Position numbers and translations under genes: made by a program | Notes under the pieces: model-generated | Told to the model about the DNA's origin: nothing | The model's database searches: none | What the model saw: only the letters and a program-made list of their open reading frames with translations | Assembly: GCF_947169445.1 (NCBI RefSeq) | Contig: NZ_CAMVPU010000002.1 | Coordinates: 135,782-199,781 of the forward strand | Source of the DNA: an uncultured Butyrivibrio sp. | Lineage (GTDB): Bacteria > Bacillota > Clostridia > Lachnospirales > Lachnospiraceae | Reading direction: 5' to 3' | Length of the DNA: 64,000 bases | Shown here: piece after piece, positions 25,053 through 33,658 of the stretch | How the letters are laid out: each line of letters opens with the position of its first letter | Position numbering within the stretch: position 1 is the first letter of the stretch

Positions 25053-25081
25053 ATTATTGCACTTGAAAAAGAATTTGTCAA
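25053..25081 (-). promoter_or_regulatory. Promoter of tRNA-Gly copy 2
   Basis: Minus strand TTGACA (25076-25081), 17-base spacer, AATAAT (25053-25058). Same layout as copy 1, with different spacer sequence. Confidence 0.7.
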
Positions 25082-25104
25082 CAAGATTTTTATGCAAAGA
25101 TGCT

Positions 25105-25251
25105 TGTTACTGTTCAGACAGAAATGCGCATTAAGCTGCGCATTTCGTGAGAACTTGATGCAGGAGTGAGCGCATTCCTTCGACGAAGTCGATATGGAAT
25201 GAATGCGCGAATTTGTTACTGGAGCGAGCTGCATGCGAGTGAACAGTAACA
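25105..25251. repeat. 147-base folded non-coding element with nested inverted repeats
   Basis: The ends are a perfect 12-bp inverted repeat TGTTACTGTTCA / TGAACAGTAACA (25105-25116, 25240-25251). Inside are GAAATGCGCA / TGCGCATTTC (25121-25130, 25137-25146) and GCGCATTCC / GGAATGAATGCGC (25170-25208) around a TCGAC-GAA-GTCGA hairpin. After it come short direct repeats CATAAGCAT. No coding frame looks real. The shape suits a dispersed palindromic repeat (MITE-like) or a structured RNA. The 25020-25333 gap holds nothing else except the tRNA promoter. Confidence 0.6.
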
Positions 25252-25333
25252 GATGCTTATGCAGCATACGGCCTGTCATCAGCAATAAACAGCATAAGCA
25301 TCATAAGCATCATTTATTTCTTTAAAAGATGAT

Positions 25334-26590
25334 TTAAAGTTCGTCGCACACCTGGAAAATCACGAACTTCAAATAATATGAAGCTGCTCCGCCCCAAAGA
25401 ATAGGGTGGTCAAAGGCCTGCTGTCTGAATTCGACCTGTTTAAGCCTCTTATGGGCATCTCTTGCAGCGTCTGCAATGGTTTTTAAGAATAACTCTTCAT
25501 CCATGAAGTGTGAGCAGGAGCAGGTTGCAAGATAACCACCATCCTTTACCAGCTTCATGCCACGCATGTTGATTTCTTTATAACCGGTAGCAGCTTTCTT
25601 TATAGAAGCTCTTGATTTGGTAAAGGCTGGAGGGTCCAGGATGACCACATCGAACTTTTCACCTTTTTTCTCGAGACTTGGTAAAAGTTCGAATACATCA
25701 GCGCATTCAAAGGAAACAACCTTATCAAAGCCGTTAAGGGCGGCATTTTCACGCGCCTGTTCACAGCCAAGGTCAGATGCGTCAACACCCAGGACAGATG
25801 CTGCTCCACCGGCGGCTGCATTTAGGGCAAAAGAGCCTGTGTGTGTAAAACAGTCGAGAACTTTTTTGCCTTTGCAAAGTCCCCTTATGGACTGTCTGTT
25901 GAATTTCTGATCCAGGAAAAAGCCGGTCTTTTGTCCGTTTTCCACATCCACATAGTACTTGATTCCATTTTCTTCGATGAGAACCTTGGTATCGAATTCA
26001 TCGCCAATAAATCCCTTTGTTCTTTCAAGCCCTTCAAGTTCGCGAACCTTGGCGTCACTTCTTTCGTAAACACCACGGATGTTTACGCCGTCTTTTGCCA
26101 GAACTTTTTTGCAAAGATCAACAATTAATTCCTTCATGCGGTCTGTGCCAAGAGCCAGAGACTCGATGACAAGAACGTCGGAAAATTTATCGATAGTAAT
26201 TCCGGGAATATAATCAGCCTCGCCGAAAATGAGTCGGCATGACAATTTGGACAGATCAACAGAAAACTCATCCAGATATTTAGCGAAGACTGCTTTTCGG
26301 TATTCCCAGGCATCGCTGATTCTCTTTTCAATAAGATCGCTAGTAACAGGATGTTCTTTTTTTCTGGACATCATTCGTATGCGGATCTTGGATTTTTCAT
26401 TGATAAAGCCGTATCCAAGGAAATATCCGTCGAAGTCATGTACTTCAAGAATGTCTCCGTTTTCAAAAGAGCCTTCAACCTTAGAAATCTCATTGTCATA
26501 TATCCAGGCACCGCCTGCTTTAAATTCTCTCCCACCGCCTTTCTTCAGTGTAACAGCAGGGTTTGACGTCTTTATTTCATTAGTGTTCAT
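25334..26590 (-). CDS. Class I rRNA large-subunit methyltransferase, RlmI family
   Basis: A 418-residue protein of the RlmI (COG1092) family, which methylates C5 of a cytosine in 23S rRNA. An N-terminal PUA-like domain (~12-90, with GAWIYDNEI and FNGDILEVHDFDGYFLGYGFIN-type sequence) binds RNA. The SAM-binding domain has VLDCFTHTGSFALNAAAGG, VLGVDASDLG and the catalytic-loop DPPAFTKS. The CSCSHFMDEELF stretch supplies the Cys used by this family. Start is the ATG at 26590, with GGAGAAAC upstream on the minus strand. Single gene, divergent from fRMsr. The exact target position is inferred. Confidence 0.9.
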   Translation of the reverse strand: MNTNEIKTSNPAVTLKKGGGREFKAGGAWIYDNEISKVEGSFENGDILEVHDFDGYFLGYGFINEKSKIRIRMMSRKKEHPVTSDLIEKRISDAWEYRKAVFAKYLDEFSVDLSKLSCRLIFGEADYIPGITIDKFSDVLVIESLALGTDRMKELIVDLCKKVLAKDGVNIRGVYERSDAKVRELEGLERTKGFIGDEFDTKVLIEENGIKYYVDVENGQKTGFFLDQKFNRQSIRGLCKGKKVLDCFTHTGSFALNAAAGGAASVLGVDASDLGCEQARENAALNGFDKVVSFECADVFELLPSLEKKGEKFDVVILDPPAFTKSRASIKKAATGYKEINMRGMKLVKDGGYLATCSCSHFMDEELFLKTIADAARDAHKRLKQVEFRQQAFDHPILWGGAASYYLKFVIFQVCDEL

Positions 26591-26717
26591 TGTTTCTCCT
26601 CTGATAAATCTAAATTTCTAATCAATTCACTTCTATTATATAAGTAAAAAAGATATTATCTATGAAAAAAATCTTAATATTATGGGAAAGTATCTGGCAA
26701 TAACAGTCAAAAATAGA

Positions 26718-26746
26718 TTGTATACAAGTAAAAAGAGTGCTAGAAT
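26718..26746 (+). promoter_or_regulatory. Promoter of the fRMsr gene
   Basis: TTGTAT (26718-26723), 17-base spacer, TAGAAT (26741-26746). It overlaps the upstream open frame, which supports the start at 26779 rather than 26737. Confidence 0.65.
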
Positions 26747-26778
26747 TTGTTGGAAATAATAATTATGGGAGAAAAACT

Positions 26779-27273
26779 ATGACAGATTACGATTTGCTTA
26801 CACAGCAGCTTTATTCACTGGCGGATGATGAGCCGCTGTTTGTTCCTGTGCTGTCTAATGCGTCAGCACTTTTATATGAAAATGTTGAAGATATAAACTG
26901 GGCAGGCTTTTACCTGATGGATAAAGGCTCCCTTATGCTTGGACCTTTCCAGGGAAAAGTAGCCTGTATCAGAATTCCTTTAGGTAAGGGTGTTTGCGGA
27001 ACGGCAGCTAAAGAGGACAGAACTGTTCTCGTAGAGGATGTTCACAAGTTTGACGGACATATTGCCTGTGATGCAGCTTCAAATTCAGAGATAGTAATTC
27101 CAATGCATTGCAATGGAAAAGTGATCGGTGTTCTTGATATCGACAGCACAAGCTATGACAGATTCAAGTTCGAGGATCAGATTGGCCTCCAGAAATTTGT
27201 TAAAGCCATTGAAGAGAAGACAGATTTCTGCAGATTTAATGGGCTTCGTGAGGAGCAGTTCCGCGAGGACTAA
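26779..27273 (+). CDS. msrC: Free methionine-(R)-sulfoxide reductase (GAF domain)
   Basis: A 164-residue GAF-domain enzyme that repairs oxidised free methionine with thioredoxin. Family marks: INWAGFYL at the start of the GAF core, GPFQGKVACIRIPLGKGVCGTAA, and HIACDAASNSEIVIPM. The three Cys in these motifs include the catalytic and resolving ones. ATG 26779 has GGGAG and lies after a mapped-looking promoter. It fits oxidative defence with the flavodiiron protein. The downstream threonine aldolase gene begins 56 bases later and may share the transcript. Confidence 0.9.
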   Translation: MTDYDLLTQQLYSLADDEPLFVPVLSNASALLYENVEDINWAGFYLMDKGSLMLGPFQGKVACIRIPLGKGVCGTAAKEDRTVLVEDVHKFDGHIACDAASNSEIVIPMHCNGKVIGVLDIDSTSYDRFKFEDQIGLQKFVKAIEEKTDFCRFNGLREEQFRED

Positions 27274-27329
27274 GTACATAATTGTAGAAAACAAGGACCT
27301 TGTCCCGGAAAGAGTATTGAGGAAGTTTA

Positions 27330-28415
27330 ATGCCAGATAAAATATCTTTTTCAAGTGATTATACAAAGGGTGCGCATCCTAGAATTTTGCAGCGCCTTAG
27401 TGATACCAATTTTGAACAGATGCCCGGATATGGCACAGATGATTATTGCAAGAGTGCGGCAGACAAGATAAAAAAAGCTTGTGGAAAGCCTGATGCGGAC
27501 GTCTTTTTCCTGGTGGGCGGGACTCAGACTAACCAGACTATTATTGATATGCTTCTTAAACCCTATGAGGGTGTTGTTGCAGCACAGACTGGACATGTTG
27601 CTGCCCATGAAGCCGGAGCTATTGAGTTTTCAGGCCACAAAGTTCTGACACTTCCAAGCCTTTCAAAAGCAAATGAAGATGATCGTGCTGGTGAAGCTGT
27701 GTATGATGAACAGGTTGGTAAGATCAAGGCATCAGATCTTAGGGCACTGATTTCAGGCTTTTATGCTGACGATAATCATGAGCATATGGTATTTCCCGGC
27801 GCAGTTTATATTTCCCATCCAACCGAGTACGGAACACTTTATACAAAGACTGAACTTACGGAGATTTCAGAGGTCTGCAGGGAGTATAAGCTTCCTCTTT
27901 TCCTTGATGGTGCAAGATTAGGTTATGGTCTTATGAGTAAAAGAACAGACGTAACCCTTGCAGATATCGCCAATCTCGTTGATGTTTTCTACATCGGTGG
28001 AACTAAGGTTGGGGCATTGTTTGGAGAAGCTGTTGTCTTTACAAAAGGCGCACCGACAACTCATCCGGTTCCGATAATCAAGCAGCATGGAGCGCTTCTT
28101 GCAAAGGGGTGGCTCCTTGGCCTTCAGTTTGACACTCTTTTTACAGATGATCTTTACTTTGATATAAGTAGAAATGCCATAGAAATGGCAGACTTACTGC
28201 GTAAATCACTTGTGGATAAAGGCTACAGGCTTTACATTGATTCTCCTACCAACCAGCAGTTTATCGTTATGGAGGATGACAGGTTAAAAGAGCTTGCAAG
28301 TCATGTTGGCTACGGTTTCTGGGAGAAACTGGATGAGACACACACTGTAATAAGACTTGCTACAGACTGGGCTACCACTAGAGAAGATATTGAAGAATTG
28401 ATGAAATGGTTGTAA
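27330..28415 (+). CDS. Low-specificity L-threonine aldolase
   Basis: A 361-residue PLP enzyme of the beta-eliminating-lyase/threonine aldolase group, splitting threonine into glycine and acetaldehyde. Recognisable parts: FSSDYTKGAHPRIL start, PGYGTDDY, GTQTNQT, GHVAAHEAGAIE, the PLP-contacting FLDGARLGYG and the Schiff-base lysine in YIGGTKVGALFGEA. Length is usual. It follows fRMsr at 56 bases with GAGG before ATG. A weak inverted repeat (28435-28454) after the stop has no U-run. Confidence 0.9.
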   Translation: MPDKISFSSDYTKGAHPRILQRLSDTNFEQMPGYGTDDYCKSAADKIKKACGKPDADVFFLVGGTQTNQTIIDMLLKPYEGVVAAQTGHVAAHEAGAIEFSGHKVLTLPSLSKANEDDRAGEAVYDEQVGKIKASDLRALISGFYADDNHEHMVFPGAVYISHPTEYGTLYTKTELTEISEVCREYKLPLFLDGARLGYGLMSKRTDVTLADIANLVDVFYIGGTKVGALFGEAVVFTKGAPTTHPVPIIKQHGALLAKGWLLGLQFDTLFTDDLYFDISRNAIEMADLLRKSLVDKGYRLYIDSPTNQQFIVMEDDRLKELASHVGYGFWEKLDETHTVIRLATDWATTREDIEELMKWL

Positions 28416-28604
28416 GAATAAAAAGAGCATTGCTCAGGGGATTTAGTTCCCCTGTAATCAATCGAAGAGTTAAAAGATTTCATTGTTACCTCCACATTTA
28501 ATGTCTGAAAGAGTATAATAATACTGTATCGTATATTTGTTGCCGATAAAAGGGACAACTAAAAAATGGAGTGCAAAGATGCATTCAAAAATCAGGAGGC
28601 GTGT

Positions 28605-29291
28605 ATGAAGAAATATTTGGCGGAATGTATTGGGACAGCAACACTTGTGGTTCTTGGTTGTGGAACAGCAATGTTGGTAGGATGTGATGCAGCAAACGGC
28701 TCGGGATATCTTTTAACTGCGCTTGCATTTGGTCTTACAATTGTTGCTATGGCGTATTCAATTGGTAACATTTCAGGCTGCCACATTAACCCTGCAGTAT
28801 CGCTAGGCGTTCTTATGACAGGTGGAATGGAAGTCAGTGAATTCGTTGGTTATGTTATTTCACAGTGTATTGGAGCATTTGCTGGTGCCGGAATCCTTGC
28901 TCTTATCTTTGGAACAGGTGCCGTAGAAGACAAGACAGGTGGTTTTGGATCAAATGGTCTTGCCGGCGTAAATGGAAATCCTTTTGCAGGTCTTATCGTT
29001 GAAATCGTTCTTACATTTATTTTTGTGATCGCTATTCTCGGTGTTACATCCAAGAAGGCAAATCACGGTTCTTTTGGCGGACTTGTTATAGGTCTTACCC
29101 TTGTAGTTGTTCACATTCTTGGAATCGGCCTTACAGGAACATCCGTTAACCCTGCCAGAAGCTTTGGCCCTGCACTGGTTGCTGCATTTACAGGTAACAC
29201 TGCACCACTTGCAGCTCTTTGGGTATTTATTGTAGGACCACTTGTAGGAGCAGCTTGCGCAGCACTTGTTTATAAAGCACTAGAAGATTAA
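28605..29291 (+). CDS. Aquaporin (MIP family)
   Basis: A 228-residue channel with six membrane helices and the two half-helices marked by NPA: HINPAVSLG in the first half and SVNPARSFGPAL in the second. The second motif has Arg, part of the selectivity filter, which with His in the region LVVVHILGIG suggests a water-selective (AqpZ-like) rather than glycerol channel. The frame opens at 28566, but ATG 28605 has AGGAGG and starts with the family's KKYLAE. The 28416-28604 gap shows no gene. A terminator follows. Confidence 0.93.
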   Translation: MKKYLAECIGTATLVVLGCGTAMLVGCDAANGSGYLLTALAFGLTIVAMAYSIGNISGCHINPAVSLGVLMTGGMEVSEFVGYVISQCIGAFAGAGILALIFGTGAVEDKTGGFGSNGLAGVNGNPFAGLIVEIVLTFIFVIAILGVTSKKANHGSFGGLVIGLTLVVVHILGIGLTGTSVNPARSFGPALVAAFTGNTAPLAALWVFIVGPLVGAACAALVYKALED

Positions 29292-29335
29292 GTGAAGAAA
29301 TTGTGAATTTTTTTATTAAATAAGGATTATAAAAA

Positions 29336-29376
29336 ATGGCTCAGAGCAGATGTTCTCTGGGCCATATTTTATTTCA
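29336..29376 (+). terminator. Terminator after aquaporin
   Basis: ATGGCTCAGAG / CTCTGGGCCAT stem (one wobble) followed by ATTTTATTTC. Confidence 0.7.
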
Positions 29377-29496
29377 TTTTTTTGATGAAATAATGAATTT
29401 TTGTTTTTACGTTAAACATATTTACAACTTATCCTCTTTTTGATATATTACCCTCCGGCAAATATAAAAAGTTTATAAAAAATGGAGAAATAAATT

Positions 29497-29820
29497 ATGA
29501 AAAACTATAAGGAAATGATTGTAGCTGTTGTTATGGGATGCTTTTTACTTACTGGTTGTGGAAACAGCTTTGAGGAAGCAGCAGTAGAGTATGATATTGA
29601 GCATGACTTTGTTGTTGAGTTCGAGGAAGATACAGTTGTAACACAGGAGCTTATTGCAAGCATTGAGAAGGCTTCTGCAGGCGTTATGAAGACACATCCT
29701 TATGAGAACCTTTACAGATTCGAGAAGGAAGATGCAACACATGAAGAACTTGAGAGCATCTGCCTTGCACTTAACAATCTTCCAGATGTTAAGCTTGCTC
29801 AGACTGAGTGGGATAAATAA
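29497..29820 (+). CDS. Small lipoprotein of unknown function
   Basis: A 107-residue protein with a lipoprotein signal peptide: basic MKNYK, hydrophobic stretch and lipobox LTGC (Cys22). The mature part is very acidic and short, with a compact alpha/beta look (VVTQELIASIEKAS, then HEELESICLALNNLPDVKLAQTEW). I recognise no family. Start ATG 29497 has GGAGAAAT. It stands alone between the aquaporin terminator and the ileS leader, with no partner gene to suggest a role. Confidence 0.75.
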   Translation: MKNYKEMIVAVVMGCFLLTGCGNSFEEAAVEYDIEHDFVVEFEEDTVVTQELIASIEKASAGVMKTHPYENLYRFEKEDATHEELESICLALNNLPDVKLAQTEWDK

Positions 29821-29853
29821 GTATAATCTGATTGAGTTATCATATATTAATGC

Positions 29854-29882
29854 TTGCACAAACAAATTATTAATAGTAGAAT
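29854..29882 (+). promoter_or_regulatory. Promoter of the ileS T-box leader
   Basis: TTGCAC (29854-29859), 17-base spacer, TAGAAT (29877-29882). Confidence 0.7.
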
Positions 29883-29894
29883 GTGAACGTTAAT

Positions 29895-30186
29895 ATAAGA
29901 AATAAAAGCTGTGACGAAGACAGTAGATAGTACGTGAAGCCTTCAGAGAGCCGGCGGTTGGTGTGAGCCGGTGCAAGTAGCCGCTATTCGAAAATCACTT
30001 CTGAGCTGCAGAATCGAAAAAAGGAAGTATTCTTGACTAGATTTTTGCCGTGGATCCTGGCGTTAACGGGAAGCGTATTCAACCCTTTAGGTATCACAAA
30101 AGGGCGCGTATGTGTAAACAGGTGGTATAACGAGATTACAGTTAATTATGGCCTCGTCCTTTTTACAAGAAGGACGAGGCTTTTTA
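29895..30186 (+). promoter_or_regulatory. T-box riboswitch leader of ileS
   Basis: A ~290-base leader with a Stem I region (AGAGAGCCGG..GTGAGCCGG, 29945-29971), a likely specifier ATC (Ile) at 29994-29996 before the usual CTGAGCTGCAG, the conserved T-box AGGTGGTATAACG (30120-30132) and a terminator whose stem GGACGAGGC closes before TTTTT (30151-30185). Uncharged tRNA-Ile would bind specifier and T-box and favour the antiterminator, allowing ileS transcription. Confidence 0.88.
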
Positions 30187-30211
30187 CGTTTCATTAAGAA
30201 AGGAGCACGCA

Positions 30212-33200
30212 ATGTATAACAAAGTCGAAACTGACATGAATTTTGTCGGCAGAGAAAAAAGAATTGAAGAATTCTGGAAAAAAGAAGACATCTTCCAGAA
30301 GAGCGTTGATACTCGCAGCAAGGGCGAGATGTATATGTTCTATGATGGCCCTCCAACAGCTAATGGTAAGCCACACATCGGACACGTTCTTACCCGTGCT
30401 ATCAAGGATATGATCCCGAGATACCGCACCATGAAGGGCTATACAGTTCCTCGTAAGGCTGGTTGGGATACACACGGTCTTCCTGTTGAGCTTGAAGTAG
30501 AGAAAATGCTGGGCCTTGATGGTAAGGAACAGATTGAAGAATACGGAATGGAACCTTTCATTAAGAAATGTAAGGAATCCGTATGGAAATATAAGGGAAT
30601 GTGGGAAGACTTCTCCGGCACAGTTGGTTTCTGGGCTGACATGGAGCACCCATATATCACATATGATGACAATTTCATCGAGTCAGAGTGGTGGGCTCTT
30701 AATGAAATCTGGAAGAAAGGCCTTCTTTACAAGGGTTTCAAGGTTGTTCCTTATTGCCCACGTTGTGGTACCCCTCTTTCATCTCATGAGGTAGCACAAG
30801 GGTACAAGACATTAAAAGAGCGTTCAGCTGTTGTTCGTTTCAAGGTTAAGGGCGAAGATGCATACTTCCTTGCATGGACAACAACACCATGGACACTTCC
30901 TTCCAACATCGGTCTTTGCGTAAATCCTGATGAGAAGTACATCAAGGTTAAGGCAGCAGATGGCAATGTATACTATCTTGCACAGGCTCTTGCAGACAAC
31001 GTTCTTGGAAGCCTTGCTAAAGAGGAAGGTCAGAGCCCATATGAGGTTCTTGAGACATACGTTGGTACAGACCTCGAGTACAAAGAGTACGAGCCACTTT
31101 ACCAGTGCGCAGCTGACGAAGCAGACAAGCAGCACAAGAAGTGCTTCTTTATCTACTGTGACAACTACGTAACCATGACAGATGGTACAGGTATCGTACA
31201 TATCGCTCCTGCATTCGGTGAAGATGATGCCAGAGTTGGTCGTAAGTACGATGCTCCTTTAGTGCAGATGGTTGATTCAGAAGGTAAGCTTAAGAGCGAG
31301 ACTCCTTTCGCTGGAATGAGATGTAAGCCTACTCAGAAGGAAATGGACGAAGGTGCTATCAGTGCAGATCCAGAGGTATTAAAAGACCTGGATAAGAGAG
31401 GACTTCTTTTCGCTGCACCTAAGATGGAGCATGATTATCCACACTGCTGGAGATGTTCAACTCCTCTTATTTACTACGCTCGCTCATCTTGGTTCATCAA
31501 GGTTACAGAGGTTAAGGATGACCTTATCCGCAACAATAAAGAGATTAACTGGGTTCCTGAGTCAATCGGTAAGGGACGTTTCGGTGACTGGCTTGAGAAC
31601 ATTCAGGACTGGGGAATTTCCCGTGACAGATATTGGGGAACACCTCTTAATATCTGGGAGTGTGATGACTGTGGTCACCAGCTTTCAGTAGGCTCCAGAA
31701 AAGAGCTTGCAGAGCTTTCAGGAGATCCTAGTGCAGAGACTGTTGAGCTTCACAGACCTTATATCGATCAGTTCGAGATCACCTGCCCTAAGTGTGGTAA
31801 GAAGATGCACAGGGTAAAAGAAGTTATCGACTGCTGGTTCGATTCAGGTGCTATGCCATTTGCTCAGCTTCACTACCCATTTGAGAATAAAGAACTCTTT
31901 GAGAAGCAGTTCCCTGCAGAGTTCATCTCAGAAGCCGTAGACCAGACTCGTGGATGGTTCTACTCACTTCATGCAGAGGCTACACTTCTTTTCAACAAGC
32001 CTGCATTCAAGAATGTTATTGTTCTTGGTCTTGTACAGGATGAGAATGGTCAGAAGATGAGTAAGTCAAAGGGTAACGCAGTTGATCCTTTCGATGCTCT
32101 TGAAAAATATGGTGCAGATGCGATCAGATGGTACTTCTACACTAACTCAGCTCCATGGCTTCCTAGCCGTTTCTCAGGAGATGCAGTTATGGAGGGACAG
32201 CGTAAGTTCCTTGGTACTCTCTGGAATACATACGCATTCTTTACCCTTTATGCTAATATCGATGGCTTCGATGCTGCTAATTACAAGCTTGAAAAAGATA
32301 AGCTTACCGTTATGGATAAGTGGCTTCTTTCTAAGCTCAACAGCTGCGTGAAGGCAGTAGACGAGAACCTTGCAAATTACAGAATTCCGGAAGCTGGTAA
32401 AGCTCTTGATAACTTTGTTGATGAGATGTCTAACTGGTACGTTCGTCGTAGCCGTGAGCGTTTCTGGGCAAAGGGAATGGAACAGGATAAGATTTCAGCT
32501 TACATGACACTTTATACAGCTCTTGTAACAGTGTCCAAGGCAGCTGCTCCTATGGTTCCTTTTATGACAGAAGAAATCTACCAGAACCTGGTTAGAAACA
32601 GCTACAAGGATGCTCCTGAGTCAATTCATCTCTGCGACTTCCCTGTTGTGGATGAGAGCATGATCGATCCTCAGCTTGAAAAAGATATGGAAGAAGTCCT
32701 TGATATCGTTGTACTTGGACGTGCTGCAAGAAATGCTGCAAACATCAAGAACCGTCAGCCAATTGGCCAGATGTATGTAAAGGCACAGGAGACTGTTGGC
32801 GAGTTCTATACAGATATAATCAGAGAAGAGCTTAATGTTAAGAACGTTGCCTTTACAGATGATGTTCGTGACTTCACAAGCTATACCTTTAAGCCACAGC
32901 TTAAGACTTTAGGACCTAAGTACGGCAAGAACATCGGCGCTATCAAAGCTTATCTTGAGAAACTTGATGGAAATGCTACAATGGATGAGCTCAATACTAA
33001 TGGCTCCATCAAGTTCAATGTAAACGATGTTGATGTTGAGCTTGTTAAGGAAGATCTTCTTATCGAGATGGCTCAGAAGGAAGGCTTTGTATCTCAGGAG
33101 AACTGGGGAATCACAGTTGTTCTTGATACTAACCTGTCAGAAGAGCTTGTAAGAGAAGGCTTTGTACTTGAGGTTATCAGTAAGGTTCAGACCATGCGTA

Positions 33201-33403
33201 AGGATTCAGGCTTTGAGGTTATGGATCATATCAAGGTTTCACTTAATGGTAACGATAAGCTTGCAGAGATTGTTAAGGCAAACTCTGACAGCATCTCAAC
33301 CAAGGTTCTTGCTAATGAGATCGTTTATGGCTCTGATGTAGCTAATGCAAAAGAGTGGGATATCAACGGCGAGAAGGTTACAATCGGTGTTGAGAAGGTA
33401 TGA
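30212..33403 (+). CDS. ileS: Isoleucyl-tRNA synthetase
   Basis: A 1063-residue class I synthetase that charges tRNA-Ile and proofreads valine. HIGH motif as PHIGHVL near residue 55, editing CP1 domain (~180-390, with TTPWTLPSN), KMSKSKG near 615, and C-terminal zinc-like Cys pairs CDDCGH..CPKCGKK within the insertion region. Length suits the longer (type 2, mupirocin-insensitive-like) IleS found in many Clostridia. ATG follows AAGGAG, 24 bases past the T-box terminator. Control by tRNA-Ile charging is directly visible upstream; a terminator follows. Confidence 0.97.
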   Translation: MYNKVETDMNFVGREKRIEEFWKKEDIFQKSVDTRSKGEMYMFYDGPPTANGKPHIGHVLTRAIKDMIPRYRTMKGYTVPRKAGWDTHGLPVELEVEKMLGLDGKEQIEEYGMEPFIKKCKESVWKYKGMWEDFSGTVGFWADMEHPYITYDDNFIESEWWALNEIWKKGLLYKGFKVVPYCPRCGTPLSSHEVAQGYKTLKERSAVVRFKVKGEDAYFLAWTTTPWTLPSNIGLCVNPDEKYIKVKAADGNVYYLAQALADNVLGSLAKEEGQSPYEVLETYVGTDLEYKEYEPLYQCAADEADKQHKKCFFIYCDNYVTMTDGTGIVHIAPAFGEDDARVGRKYDAPLVQMVDSEGKLKSETPFAGMRCKPTQKEMDEGAISADPEVLKDLDKRGLLFAAPKMEHDYPHCWRCSTPLIYYARSSWFIKVTEVKDDLIRNNKEINWVPESIGKGRFGDWLENIQDWGISRDRYWGTPLNIWECDDCGHQLSVGSRKELAELSGDPSAETVELHRPYIDQFEITCPKCGKKMHRVKEVIDCWFDSGAMPFAQLHYPFENKELFEKQFPAEFISEAVDQTRGWFYSLHAEATLLFNKPAFKNVIVLGLVQDENGQKMSKSKGNAVDPFDALEKYGADAIRWYFYTNSAPWLPSRFSGDAVMEGQRKFLGTLWNTYAFFTLYANIDGFDAANYKLEKDKLTVMDKWLLSKLNSCVKAVDENLANYRIPEAGKALDNFVDEMSNWYVRRSRERFWAKGMEQDKISAYMTLYTALVTVSKAAAPMVPFMTEEIYQNLVRNSYKDAPESIHLCDFPVVDESMIDPQLEKDMEEVLDIVVLGRAARNAANIKNRQPIGQMYVKAQETVGEFYTDIIREELNVKNVAFTDDVRDFTSYTFKPQLKTLGPKYGKNIGAIKAYLEKLDGNATMDELNTNGSIKFNVNDVDVELVKEDLLIEMAQKEGFVSQENWGITVVLDTNLSEELVREGFVLEVISKVQTMRKDSGFEVMDHIKVSLNGNDKLAEIVKANSDSISTKVLANEIVYGSDVANAKEWDINGEKVTIGVEKV

Positions 33404-33446
33404 TGTTTTCAAGCTAAAAAATAAATAATCAAATATTTACAAAGTA

Positions 33447-33492
33447 AAAAGAGTCTGATGCACGCCTCTGTGGCGTGTGTCGGGCTCTTTTT
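33447..33492 (+). terminator. Terminator after ileS
   Basis: AAAAGAGTCTGATGCACGCC / GGCGTGTGTCGGGCTCTTTT with TCTGT loop, then T's. Confidence 0.85.
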
Positions 33493-33534
33493 CTGCCTGA
33501 TTCCGGATAGTTTAAAATATTATTTCAATTTAAT

Positions 33535-33658
33535 CTAACATATGACCCTCTTTAAACCGATATATCTAGTAGCTACAAGGATGTGGCTTTACGTGCAAGG
33601 AAGCAAAACCTAGGAAATCATCGCATAGAAGATTGATGATCGAGAGAGGGATCTTGTC
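33535..33658 (+). promoter_or_regulatory. Flagellar promoter candidate and leader of flagellin 1
   Basis: CCGATAT (33558-33564) matches the -10 of the flagellar sigma factor (sigma-D/28), with CTAAC (33535-33539) as a weak -35. The ~90-base leader has GGA motifs near 33579, 33599 and 33614, and a GAGAGAGGGATC ribosome site between GATC arms. Several GGA sites in a flagellin leader recall CsrA/FliW control of hag, but this is unproven. Confidence 0.5.

Noticed and set aside
28435..28454. Terminator after threonine aldolase
   Set aside because: Short CAGGGGA/TCCCCTG stem without a U-run.
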